From: Flectonema sp. DT1601
Lineage: Eukaryota > Euglenozoa > Diplonemea > Diplonemida > Diplonemidae
Reading direction: 5' to 3'
Length of the DNA: 64,000 bases
Assembly: GCA_964019425.1 (NCBI GenBank)
Contig: OZ025787.1
Span: 1 to 64,000 of the forward strand
Shown here: positions 44,312 through 55,351 of the stretch, piece by piece
Layout of the letters: each line of letters opens with the position of its first letter
Position numbering within the stretch: position 1 is the stretch's first letter
Notes under the pieces: model-generated
Databases searched by the model: none
What the model was told of the DNA's origin: nothing
Seen by the model: the letters and a program-made list of their open reading frames with translations, nothing else
Position numbers and translations under genes: made by a program

Positions 44312-44875
44312 TTCCTCTTTTGTGTGTACTGAATTAGGTAAAGCGTCTTGTAGATTATTATTTAATTCAACTAATGAAATTGATGATGCACTTCGTGCAT
44401 TTATAATCTGAAGGGGTGAACGAATAGTAACTTCCGATACTCGATGACTGTAAGTAATAAACAATAAAATGTTTTTAGTGAATACCACTATCAGGTATTG
44501 GAATTCGAGTCGGTTGACACTCTTGTCGAGACAAGGAGGCAATCAACTGCCTACCTGATGTCCAAACGTAGAACTCCAATTCGAGTCCGTTGACACACTC
44601 GCTCAAAGTGATGGAATGCAAATCGCAGTCATCGGAACAGTCATTTTGACGACTGCCGAACTACTTCTGATGTCGTTTGACATCGGAACCTTCAATCGGT
44701 TCATCACATCAACCAGTCTGCCTACTGTGAGTATGTTAATATCTGTACCTGTCGTAGTCTTTCTTATCGTCATCACGACGTCTGTGAGACTTAGCATCTC
44801 GTCTGTTTGGAGTGGATTAATTGATATGAAGATCACAATAGTGTAGTTGAGATTGAAACAACGTCACTAAAATGA
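44312..44875. other. Intergenic spacer with no supported gene
   Basis: About 560 bases between the LUC7 stop and the PQ-loop start. Short matching frames of 76-77 residues on opposite strands at 44603-44846 mirror each other and have no recognisable product. A short direct duplication, AATTCGAGTC followed by GTTGACAC, occurs at about 44504 and 44579. Confidence 0.5.
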
Positions 44876-45912
44876 TTATAACCAAGCATACCGAGCATCC
44901 CTGTCAGTGTTATCAGCCTGCGCCTCCTTCTTTTCACGGTCTGCTTGCTGTTCACGAAATCTGTTTTTGATAATTTCATTATCTAATCCAACATCAGAGA
45001 CTAGACATAATGCTAAAGTAAAAGACATACTGTTTACGCCACTCACGACGTTTGTCTCTCGAGACACGAAGGTCTTTTAACAAAGATCTTATTTGAGTAT
45101 ACCCAAGATGTTGTTTACCAACAAGATGTCTGGCATCTGCTTGTTCATCACCGATACCAATTAGTACACCACACACCTCACACACTCCAAGAACTTTACC
45201 AGTCTGTTATGGTGAAGAAGTTTATTTTATATTTACACAACGAGTAGAATATTACTAAATACCAGATGCATACCTCGAGAGTCTTCTTGTTCTCAATCTC
45301 TTGTGTCTTTGCTTTTGCCTGCTCTTGGAGGGTTTCTATTTTAAGCATCAAGGCCTGTTTTGTTGTAATTTAATAATTCTTTAATTAATAAAAAAGATAT
45401 TCCAAATGAACGAGTCTACATACCTTGGCATCCTCAAATCTAGTTTCTTCATTCAATCGGTCCATCTCTTCGGTGCCTTCTTCGATTTCCTGTTCAATTG
45501 CTTCCTTTTGTGAGACAAGAGCTGGGTCGGGTGGTGGTAGGGCGCCCAGTTGCGCTTCGGAATCTCTTTTTCTTTGTGAGATTTTTCTTTCAATTTCTCT
45601 AACAAGTCCTTCAAGAAAGTCCTGCATGTCATCCTCATATCGATAGGATGCCCTCTCACAATCTGGAATCTTATTAAACTGTTCTCTCATGGCATCACTG
45701 TGTTTTAAGTTGCACACTCCTAAGTCACTTTTCGTATTCGTAAATAACATGTACGGACAGAAACCACATAAATAATATTTACAATAATCTTCATCACTAA
45801 AATGAGTTGTCTTCCTGTTCCTCTCCGACAAAGGTTTGTTTCGATCTTTCCCAAGCAACTCGTCGAGTAGAGCCCGAGTGGCCTTCAAGGCCCCGGCACC
45901 GCCACCTGGCAT
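44876..45912 (-). CDS. LUC7: LUC7-like U1 snRNP splicing factor, four exons
   Basis: Spliced product 275 residues from ATG 45912. Introns at 45355-45423 (69 nt), 45204-45273 (70 nt) and 44961-45030 (70 nt), each GTATGY..ACAG. Exon 1 has TRALLDELLGK and the first zinc finger, CCCH type (YCKYYLCGFCPYMLF, then GVCNLKH), followed by a coiled coil. The second finger is C2H2 type (VCEVCGVLIG, then HLVGKQHLGY) in exon 3. The last exon is charged and ends DARYAWL. LUC7 proteins sit in U1 snRNP and help choose 5' splice sites. Both fingers look intact. Human LUC7L has a long RS tail that is missing here, as in yeast Luc7. Confidence 0.95.
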
Positions 45913-46340
45913 ATTTGGTGGTAATTCAACTGTTAGTGTAATGAGATGATGAATTAAATACTTAATAAAATAATCAAAGCACCACGAAATCAACAAAAGT
46001 GTAAATAGAGCAAACAAATCCCAACTATTGGTTTCAATGAACTTCAGGTAGTTTGCTGGTGACGGATATAATGAAAGAAACATAATCATCGCTCATTAGG
46101 AACTGGGCAGCTAATGATTTACCAAATTGAAACATCTCACAGAAGTGATGTGATGAACTATTCGGAGTAAAGAAATAACAAAACAGATGTTGAATCGCAG
46201 TCAGTTTTATAAAACTGAGTCAGCGAATCAAATAAATAAAAATCGCCCCCCGAAAAGGTAAATAACAAAAAAAAAAAAAAAAAAAAAACAGGAAAAGAAA
46301 GTTCAGCAATCAGAGTGTTGTCAGAAGAGTAGCAGCAGAG

Positions 46341-48347
46341 TTAACACTTCAGTGCTTTGATTTGAAAGCAATTTTTCGCCCAACCGACTGCTGTTTTCGA
46401 ATTCCAACAATCCACTTCGTGTGGTAGATAAGCACAGTCGATACTCTTACCAATGACACGAATACCTTCAGAAACAGACCAGTACTTTAAGTCTTCATTA
46501 TTTATTGATTTAATAGTGTATCTATTATTTGATGATTTCCAAATAAGATCAGAACTGTTTATCCGACTCATCCTTCCGGCAATACGACACCAAGTTGATC
46601 GATGGTTTGGAGTCTCCGCATATAAATATTCTGGAACTAGTTGTCCTGCATCTTGTCCACTACTGCAGCTGTCTATATCACATGAAGAACCGAGTCGGTA
46701 GTCGGTTTCTGGTTCGTTCTCTACTTTTATTAAAGCAGAGATATATGACCTCACTAAATATTGTTTTGCTTTGAATACTAATCGAGCAGCTCCCCGACGA
46801 ACTGAGCTCTGTATTTCAATTATTTTACTCTGGACAAGGAGATTCCTTCTTCGGTACTCGCTTCTCTTAGCTCTCAGAGATGCCTTCAAAATCTGAAATA
46901 ATTTCTCATTTTTGGCGTATCCAACAGCTACGCGTGCCGAGTACCCTCTGCAAAGTCTCTGCAACTCACAAATCATGTGATTCTTAAACTGCACCGCCAC
47001 AGATATCTTTTCAGCTTCGGTTCGACTCCCTCTCAGTTTCGCAATTTCTTTCTTTGCTGCATAACATCTGTAATACCTTTGAATGGCCATCGCTTGTTTA
47101 GAGCGGGCGGTGGCCCTGCACTGCTCAAGAAGAACGTCACAGAAAGGTAGTTCAGGGAAACAGAGATGTTGTTTCTCAAGTGTTGCGAATGAAACTGCCT
47201 CGTCATACAACCGATACTGAGAGAGTCCAAATTGAATTATCCTTGTGGTAAGTACTTCAGGAAGATTGAAACATGGAAGGAATGTATTTTTGAAAAAAGA
47301 TAAAAACATTTCGAATAGAGAGATCCCTACAAACGATGCCTCCGATTGCAGAACAAGAGACTCGGCTACAAGACAGAACTGATTAAGATATAATTGAATT
47401 CCCGTATTGAGATCGCAGACTACAATTATTGGATGAGAGAAGACTTCCTCAAATTTAATAATTTCATATCTGGAGATATTCTCATTCTCAGATGTTTCGA
47501 TTAAAGAGTAACTAATTATACTCGAGTTGAACTCATCTCCGATATTACGACGTCTGATGTCTTCAGATAATAAACAAATACTAATCCCAATTACAGCTGA
47601 TTGGTGTTGTTCATCTTTTAATAATATTTTAAATACTTCATCTTCCTCTTTTGATATTATTTTATTGAAGTCATTCAACTGTTCAGACTGCTGATGACTT
47701 CTCAGATCTGATTCTTTCTGATTGCAGTAGTTGAGATTACAAAATGATTTTAAAAATATTTTATTTCTAAAACTCGACTCCTCTAATAGTAAGAATTCAT
47801 TACTTTCTTGATTAATAATAATTATAGTGGCGGGGGACACTTGAGTGTCGAAGACAATTGCACACCGGCGATGTTTAAATTTAACAACAGCTCGATGACG
47901 GTCAAGTTCTTGTTGTCGTACGATGAGTGTCCTTTCTGGGTTTTCAGACTGAAAGACACTAATAAGAGAACCAGGAAATCTTCTACCTAAATTCCCCCAG
48001 CCATTCTCACTGTCAGTAAGTAGTTCTATTGCTCCCTGCTGGTGTTCACGTAGCAGTTCCAGCAAAGTCGTACTTTTTAACTCGTTCAGAATTTCTCGTC
48101 GTTGGTATTTTTCATCTGACGTGACGTGAAGTCTGGATGACCGTTCGGAAGTTGCTATCAATCTCCTCTCTTCTTGTTTGTTGATATTTAAAACTGCTTC
48201 ATAATTCTTACGAAACACTTCTTCATCACTCAAATCCCAGGCTGGAGGAAGCCTTTTAACAAAACCGGTTGACTGTCGCTTCCCAACCGCATGATGGATG
48301 TGAGCCTGTCCGGGACGAAGACTTCCACGGAGAGCGACATATGGCAT
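46341..48347 (-). CDS. Large protein with IQ motifs, otherwise unrecognised
   Basis: 668 residues from ATG 48347; the open frame begins at a GTG slightly upstream. A CAG lies three bases before this ATG. The first 120 residues are basic and helical. The middle part (about 150-420) is a mixed alpha/beta region with no motif I know. Two IQ-like calmodulin-binding helices follow (MAIQRYYRCYAAKKEIAKL and ICELQRLCRGYSARVAVG), with further basic helices behind them. The C-terminal 120 residues are acidic to neutral. IQ arrays like this occur in cytoskeletal and flagellar proteins; placement upstream of a myosin gene on the same strand is suggestive only. Confidence 0.75.
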   Translation of the reverse strand: MPYVALRGSLRPGQAHIHHAVGKRQSTGFVKRLPPAWDLSDEEVFRKNYEAVLNINKQEERRLIATSERSSRLHVTSDEKYQRREILNELKSTTLLELLREHQQGAIELLTDSENGWGNLGRRFPGSLISVFQSENPERTLIVRQQELDRHRAVVKFKHRRCAIVFDTQVSPATIIIINQESNEFLLLEESSFRNKIFLKSFCNLNYCNQKESDLRSHQQSEQLNDFNKIISKEEDEVFKILLKDEQHQSAVIGISICLLSEDIRRRNIGDEFNSSIISYSLIETSENENISRYEIIKFEEVFSHPIIVVCDLNTGIQLYLNQFCLVAESLVLQSEASFVGISLFEMFLSFFKNTFLPCFNLPEVLTTRIIQFGLSQYRLYDEAVSFATLEKQHLCFPELPFCDVLLEQCRATARSKQAMAIQRYYRCYAAKKEIAKLRGSRTEAEKISVAVQFKNHMICELQRLCRGYSARVAVGYAKNEKLFQILKASLRAKRSEYRRRNLLVQSKIIEIQSSVRRGAARLVFKAKQYLVRSYISALIKVENEPETDYRLGSSCDIDSCSSGQDAGQLVPEYLYAETPNHRSTWCRIAGRMSRINSSDLIWKSSNNRYTIKSINNEDLKYWSVSEGIRVIGKSIDCAYLPHEVDCWNSKTAVGWAKNCFQIKALKC

Positions 48348-48649
48348 CACCTGTACAAAGTAATTGAGACACACGAAACTAATGCCGTTTGTGGTGGGCT
48401 CCTAAAAACAAGACTTGACTTTCATTCATAATCATTTTCTATCTTATTCCTGTAGTATGAAAATATTTATTGAAGTACACTAAACTCCGACTATGAGTAC
48501 AAGACACATTCAATACAAAGGTGTGTGCGGTTTACCGAACTAATTGGTTACAGTGTGTTCTGAAAACTATCAGAAAACTAATTACGATCCGAGAGGTTGA
48601 GTAAGAACTAATTTTATTATTCAACAATGGGTTAGTAGCGTCAGTAGTA

Positions 48650-51600
48650 TCAGTGCGGCGATTTGGTTTCACAGATTTCACAAATAGCAGCGTCAGCTTC
48701 ATTCTCCGTATCACAGAAGTTACACACCCAGGCGACCCCCGGCTGGGGTGATGCAACTTCTTCGATCTTCAACTCCGCAGGTGGGAATTGTGATTTCCCG
48801 TCAGATACAGTCGGCTGAACTTCCTCCACAACTTCTGGAGCTTCAGGTGGCAGCTCAACAGGAGAAGGAATAGAAGTCTCCTTCGGAGAAACGGAAGGCT
48901 GCTGCTCTTTTGAAACCATAACAGAAGCAGCAACAGGAGGCTGTGGAGCAGGAACAGATGAAGGTTGGTTAATAACTTGTTGCTGGGGGCTGACTACAGC
49001 AGGTGGAGAAGGTTGTACTGGTTGAGGAATGACTACAGGAGTAGGAGAAGGAGATTGTTGTTGCGGAGTGTTGACAACAGGTGGAGAAGGCTGCTGCTGT
49101 TTTACTGCAGCAGTCGGGGGAAGAATCGGAGATCCGGCCTCAGATTCTCTCACTATTGAAAGTGGTGTTCTAACAGCACTTGGACTGGAGTTGAAATCTT
49201 CAATTTGTTGTGATGGCGAAGGGGTCGCAAGAGTCGATATTAAAACAGCTGCTGATAAAATAGAATCCACAGCTTGCAGACCAGCCCTGTGATGGTAAAG
49301 TGGTGACGGGTCTTCAGAACCCGCAGCACACCAAACGATAAATTCCTTTTGAGAGATGATCGGTTCTCCGTATCCGAGAAGGGATCTTTTAATTAAATTG
49401 TCCAACACTCGATTAGAAGAATCCGTTCCGTTTGCGGAAACTGGAGCGCAGAGAGTTCGAATAGGTCCACCTGTTCTAAGAGAGTCAGCAATATGATCTC
49501 TAGTGACTGGTTGAGGAAGACTACGATATTCTTCAATCCATTCTTCGACTATTGAATGCCCACTTTCATAAAGTTCTGTTGGAGCTGAAAAGTTTACTCC
49601 CTCGCCAGCAGCACATTTTGGACAGTCGACATTATCTGAGAGATCTGAAAAGTTATCGCAGTCTGCCTCATCAAGTCCCTCAAAGTGAGGAGAGCTTTGC
49701 GCCGTCCCGTCACGTCTTATAGGTGGCGACCCTTCACGACTTGGGGACCGTTCTCCTTCATACGGTACTGAGTTTGCTCGCTGTTTTGTTGTTTTAGTTA
49801 CAAGTCGTATATTATATTCCTGATAATTAATTTATTTATCAAACTATTGATGATGTCATTCACAATGAGATCACCATAGATAGTATTAATAGTTATCACA
49901 AACGAGTGGGTTTCAGGTATACAAAAGTACATACGAAGTTAATATCGGCAGCAACATCGAATCCGAATTGCTTTGTTTTTTTCATCCATTTTCGGAGGTC
50001 TCGAACAAGACCCGCCGCTTGGTTGTCGACCTCTGCAGCTTCGAGAAGCTTCGAAATATCAATAAGTCCCTTCGGAGGTGGAGGCACGTCGTTGTGATCT
50101 CTCGCTGGAGACATGGATTCGAATGTGAGGGGTTTGAAATCGTCGTCGCACACTTTTAACCATTCTCTGCGTAGTTTTCTCAACCAGATTACTGCAACTG
50201 CAGGGAACTGTTGGTGTGGTGCGTAGTGTGTGTGTTGGTCTCCTTATTTCAGAGAGAGTAGCCTGAAGTCGACAACTTTAAGAATAATAAAAACATACCT
50301 CAGCACACAATATCATGGACTTCTTACGAGGTATGACACTTCCCTCAACATCTGTCTTCAGGCCAATCTTAATTGCGGAATACTTGCAAGTACTGCTGTA
50401 ACGTTTAGCTACTGTTGGCATCTTCTCATTTGGTGCTTTGTAACCGTCACGATCAGGAAGCTCGTGGGAATCAACGAACGTAACATTTGAAAGTTTTAAT
50501 GTTCTGGCTTCAGCAGACGGGTTACTGCGGAATATTAATTCTCCGTCGACAGAGAGCTTCACCCAGAGTCGCTTCCAAGACTTCTGGACAGACGGAGTGA
50601 TGGTGCGCCAAAGCCATGTTCCTTGAACAAACGGGTCAGGGACACACGTCTGAGGAGTAAGCGAATGAGATTGACTAACACTTCGTGGTATGGATCTGCT
50701 GGTAGTTCTTCGCTGTTGTTTCTTTGCGGGTGTCTCAGATCGCTCGCAGATTTCTCTTTGCGGTGAACGCATCTCACGACCGTACCCGTAGTCAACTGCT
50801 GCGAATGTAGGAGGTGGAAGTTGGTGCGCCAGCTGCTTTTCCATTTTTTTTAGATTTTCGTAAACTTTTCCCAGCTCTCTATCTCGTGCTACAGCGGCAG
50901 CACTCGACCCTTCCCTGGCTTCAAGTGTCTGCAAGACAACAATCGACTCATCGTAAAGTCCAATCAAAGAATCCCTTGATCGTAAATGACAAGACTGCAA
51001 TTCTAATAAAAGAGCGACGTACAATGTCGAGTCCCACGCGTGTTGGAGTGCTGACCAGAAGGCCCAGTAGGGCTGCAAGATTGCAGTTCTCTGAGATGCC
51101 TCTTGGATCTCACAATCGAACATGTATTGTGAAAACAAACCAACTTTTAGATGGCTGTGGTCTACCCAGAGAAGATCAACATCCAAGTCGTAGTCCCGGA
51201 GTAGAGCAGTTCGAAGAGTTTCTTCCATTGAAATGAGTTCGTTAATTTCTCTCCAACTTTGTACTGTCTTAGCGCGTTCGTATGACTGATCATGAGTAAC
51301 TAAAAGGATCTCCCAATATCCTTCCTGTTCAATTGAAATTCCATCTCTGAAATCAGATTCTTCACTTTCAACGCAAACTCTCTCAGATGCGTTGACCTCA
51401 ACGTAGCTGTCACTTGCAATTTGAATTGCTTCCGCAGTTCTAAATACTTCTTGGAATATTAATTGCTCGCGAAGGTTTTCTTCCGCCTGTTCCAAAAGTA
51501 AGACGTCGCGTTCAAAACATTCAACCGATTCGAGAAGAGAAACTTCTGATTGATGTTGTTGAGCTATCAGTCCAATATGAGTGACGAGGAGGTCATCTAT

Positions 51601-54219
51601 GAAACTAACTTGTTCCTGCCACTGAACGTCTGATATCAATTCAAACTCTTGTTGCTCATCGAAGTGAAGAAGAGGAAGGCTTCTGTCATATTCCATGTCG
51701 ACTCGATACTTTTCTTCATCTTCTCGGAGTTGGATGATCGCTTGTCGGGTTTGCATTTCCTCCTCGTGGAGGTCTTCAACAATTCGATCAAATTGTGAGG
51801 ATAGACAAACCAGCTGTCCTTCTTTTTCTATTTTATAAATTTCACTCCGTTCTTCCAGCTCTTCAGTCGGTACAGAACATGCATCTTGTTCGTGGCTGGC
51901 AACAAACTCTTCGCGTTCTACACGCTGCTTCTTAAGCAGAGCTACAAGCTCGCGATGTTTCTTTCCGAAGGCGTCTTGCATTGCGAGTGCAGTCATTGCG
52001 AAGGATCGAATAGTGTTCGAGTGATTGTCAAATGCTGCTACACGAGCGTCCTCTACAAAAGTGTGAGCGAATGATCGGAGAAATACTTTCGTCTTACCAA
52101 TCTGAGCTTTCTCTTTTGATAGTTTTAAATTGTTAAGAATCTCCTGAGAGAGCTTTTCAGGATCTGAGTCTGGATCAACTCCTCGTGGGAGTAATATTTT
52201 AAACCTCTCAGCAAACAGAGCGTGGGATAGTCGTACAGGGTATCCCAGTTTACGAACTCTAACAGTTTCAAGAACACCAGATGATGCTAATTGAGCCATA
52301 GTAGTTATGGGATCGAATAGTCCTGGTTTCTTAACAGGGTGAGGTTTGATACATCTAATCCAAGCTGGTGTCGTAGACTCAATAACACTTAGAAGACTTC
52401 TTAATTGTTTCTTAAATATACTCGTGACGGTATCTAAACTACGAGTACCAGATTCCATAACTTCAGATATTAAAGGTTTTGATGATGACTTCAACAGGTT
52501 TAACAAACCATCTTGAACAGAGTCAAGATTCTTTTCACCAAAACCTTCAACAGCGTAGGTGACCTCAGCGGCATAGTGAGATATTCGAAAACAGTCTCTG
52601 TCCAGTTTAGTACGTCGGAAGATAGAATCCTTTGACTCACACTGTGAAGTAACTCTCTCTAAAAATGCGGCATCATCTTCAGGACGAGTTTTGCACTGAT
52701 CGTCTAAGTGAGCAAGTATTCCTGACTTCGTATCAGCGATAAGTGAAACTATTTCAGTATTGTCCTGGTACTCAACATGCTGAGTCTCAATACCTTCTGC
52801 CTGACACTCAGCAATGTCAGCAGTAAATATATGAGCGTTATAATGGTTTTGAAGCATCTCATTAGCGAGGTTAATACAAAGCTGCTCAAGTGAATTTATT
52901 TTGAAATGCTCAAAACCAAAAATGTCCAACAGACCGATAAAAGAAGCTTCCTCAGAGGTTGGTTTCATTGTGATATTGATCTTGTCAATCAGCCATTGGA
53001 AGAGGGATGCGTAGATTTCCTTGCAGATTGCATCACGGCATGACTGGGCTTTTAGAACCGAATGTTTTCTTGTGACGGTTTCATTACCAGCCTTGACTTT
53101 TACAGAAAGAAACTCCTGTTGAAGGGAATCAGAATCTATCCCCCAACACTCCGCTGCAAGTTTTAAATATTTTGTGGATTTCGATTTTACTTCCGTCGCA
53201 TCAGTCGCTTCGTCTTTACCAAACTCAATTCTCTGTAAGTGAAGAATACCAGCGACAATTCCCCAAACAGACTCTCGTTGGACTTCTGATATCCCAATTA
53301 CATTAAATGCGTTGTTCGTTTCTTCAAAACCTTCTTCGTCGTCGACGCCCTCGATAGTGATCGAGTCTCCGCAAACTTCATAACATTTTCCTTCATCAAG
53401 ATTGTATTTAGTCCTCGCTTTCTTTGTAGCTAACAATTGATAAAAAGAATGAAATAATCTCTCTTTTGGTGCTGTAGACACAACTCTACTTCTCTCCAAT
53501 AAGTAATTGATGGTGTGAGCTCCACAGACGACACCGTTTTCGTTGTAAACAACTTTTAGAAATTTACCAAATCGAGAACTGTTGTCATTTCTGACTGTTT
53601 TCGCATTTCCGAATGTTTCAAGAATAGGATTGCATGCTTCTATTTGTTGTTGTAACTTGACTCCTTGCTGACCTTCCTCGTTGTCGGATGAACCAGCTCT
53701 AATTGACGACAAGGCGCCCAGAAACTTTAGAAGTGATTTCACTGCTTCTGTCTTACCTGCTCCAGATTCTCCAGATACTAAAACAGTTTGATTCTTCTTA
53801 GTCAGCATCATATCTTCGTAAGCTGTTTTACCAATACACCAAATATGAGGAGGGTTTCTACCACCTGATGCGTAGTAAGGAATTCTATCAGAAGTATAAT
53901 TTGGTATCGTGAACTTCCAAGGATTAAGTGACAACACTACTGATCCTCCGATAAAAGTATAAATCTCATCATTTGAATGTCTCTTTCTAACAGATCTTAA
54001 GAGTGCTCCCTCATGTAACTCACCCATCTTTAATAAGTCTTCTGTGTCCTCATCAACACTATTCGGATCCATTATTACGTACACATCGTTGCTGTTGTTT
54101 TTTACTTTCCATTCTTTCTTCTTACTTTCAGCTACCACAATACTTCCCTTTTTATGTCCGAGTACCCAGGATTCATCAGAGCTTTTGTAGTAAACAAGCT
54201 CTCCGTCATTGAGTGACAT
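48650..54219 (-). CDS. Myosin with C-terminal PH domain and RanBP2-type zinc finger, three exons
   Basis: Spliced product 1787 residues from ATG 54219. Introns at 50208-50298 (91 nt, GTATGT..ACAG) and 49820-49934 (115 nt, GTATGT..TCAG); both keep phase 0. The motor domain has P-loop GESGAGKT (150-157), switch I NDNSSRFG (211-218), switch II DIFGFE (432-437) and RCIKPHP near the lever. No clear IQ motif follows. Residues 750-1150 are acidic and helical. A PH domain at about 1195-1330 starts TWLWRTITPSVQKSWKRLWV and is completed only across intron 1 (MILCAE joined to FPAVAVIWLRKLRREW). The tail has a CPKC pair, a Pro/Gln-rich stretch and a final RanBP2 zinc finger WVCNFCDTENEADAAICEIC. It would be an actin motor targeted to phosphoinositides. 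Class is unassigned. Confidence 0.9.
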
Positions 54220-55351
54220 CTGTCCTCTGTTTGGGGGAGTTGAATGTTTTGTTTATTTAAGAAACAATAAATATCTATTTTGAATCAGAGTTAACTAAAA
54301 TAAAACGTCAATAATGATTCGGGTGAACTATTGGTACTTATCTCTCTGTTGGGGATCGAAGAGAGTCCGCTTGTTTGGATCGTTTTTTTTTTTTTTAATT
54401 TTTCAAAAGTTTTGGTTAACTACACTTTCATTTAAATTTCTTATTTGAGCTCACTGCAGCCTTCGGTTACGTTTTCTGGAAAATGACATCTTAATGATAG
54501 CACCCCCTTCTGACATCATGAGTCAGGTTAGGAGATTGACGTTTTAGTGTCAACTTGTTCTCATCTTTGCTTCTGATTACTTGTAAGTTCTCCACCAGTC
54601 CCTTTTTATAAAGTTACTATTACAAGTAGTCAAATCAATTTAAAAATATCGTAAGGACATCAAAATAATCATGGTTTGGTTTCGGGCTAAAATCAATTTT
54701 TTTTTTTCTTCGGACCAGAGGTCAAGGGGGACACTGCGGTGTCGAAATCCTTTTTGTGTACATGATGATGAACACTACGTAACTCGATGCTACGACAGGC
54801 TTAATTTATCAACTACCTCATACATGGGGATGGGCATAAATATATTGTAAAAGTTCTTTATTGTCACACATTACCTCTGGTCTACCAGAGAAACATCATC
54901 ATCAGAATCCACACACACTACGTTGTTTATTTTATTGTTAAAAGAATCGATTCACTAGAAACATGTCGTCAACAGAACCATCAGAACGACTCCATTGAGT
55001 ACCACTAGTTAATAATCGTATAAAGGTTAATTAAAACACTTTTATTTCTTATATTTGACCGCAAGCACGTTAGGTCCGGACAACGATAAAGAAAGGAGGA
55101 AAAAATAAAAATAAAATAAAATAAAGAAAGGGGAAAAAATAAGCAAAAACTAACTGCGTACGAAATTAAAAGATTTTTTACGTTCGAAAAAAAAAGAGCC
55201 TTATAGGGGCTAAACAACGCGGGAAATAGAAAACAGGTAACGACATAGAATCAAAAAGGTTTTCACTGCACCAAATGATTCATTTCCACTAGCTTGGCTA
55301 TCTTTGAGATATCACTTTATCGTAAGTCTAATAACTGTTTATAAGATCTAA
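54220..55351. other. Intergenic spacer with no recognised gene
   Basis: 1.1 kb between the CNNM stop and the myosin start. AT-rich, with T10-T12 runs near 54386 and 54698 and A-rich blocks near 55100-55195. Nothing else assigned. Confidence 0.5.

Noticed and set aside
48650-50207. Separate zinc-finger and small helical genes downstream of the myosin
   Set aside because: Both frames begin at non-ATG codons and join the myosin in phase through GTATGT..CAG introns, completing its PH domain.
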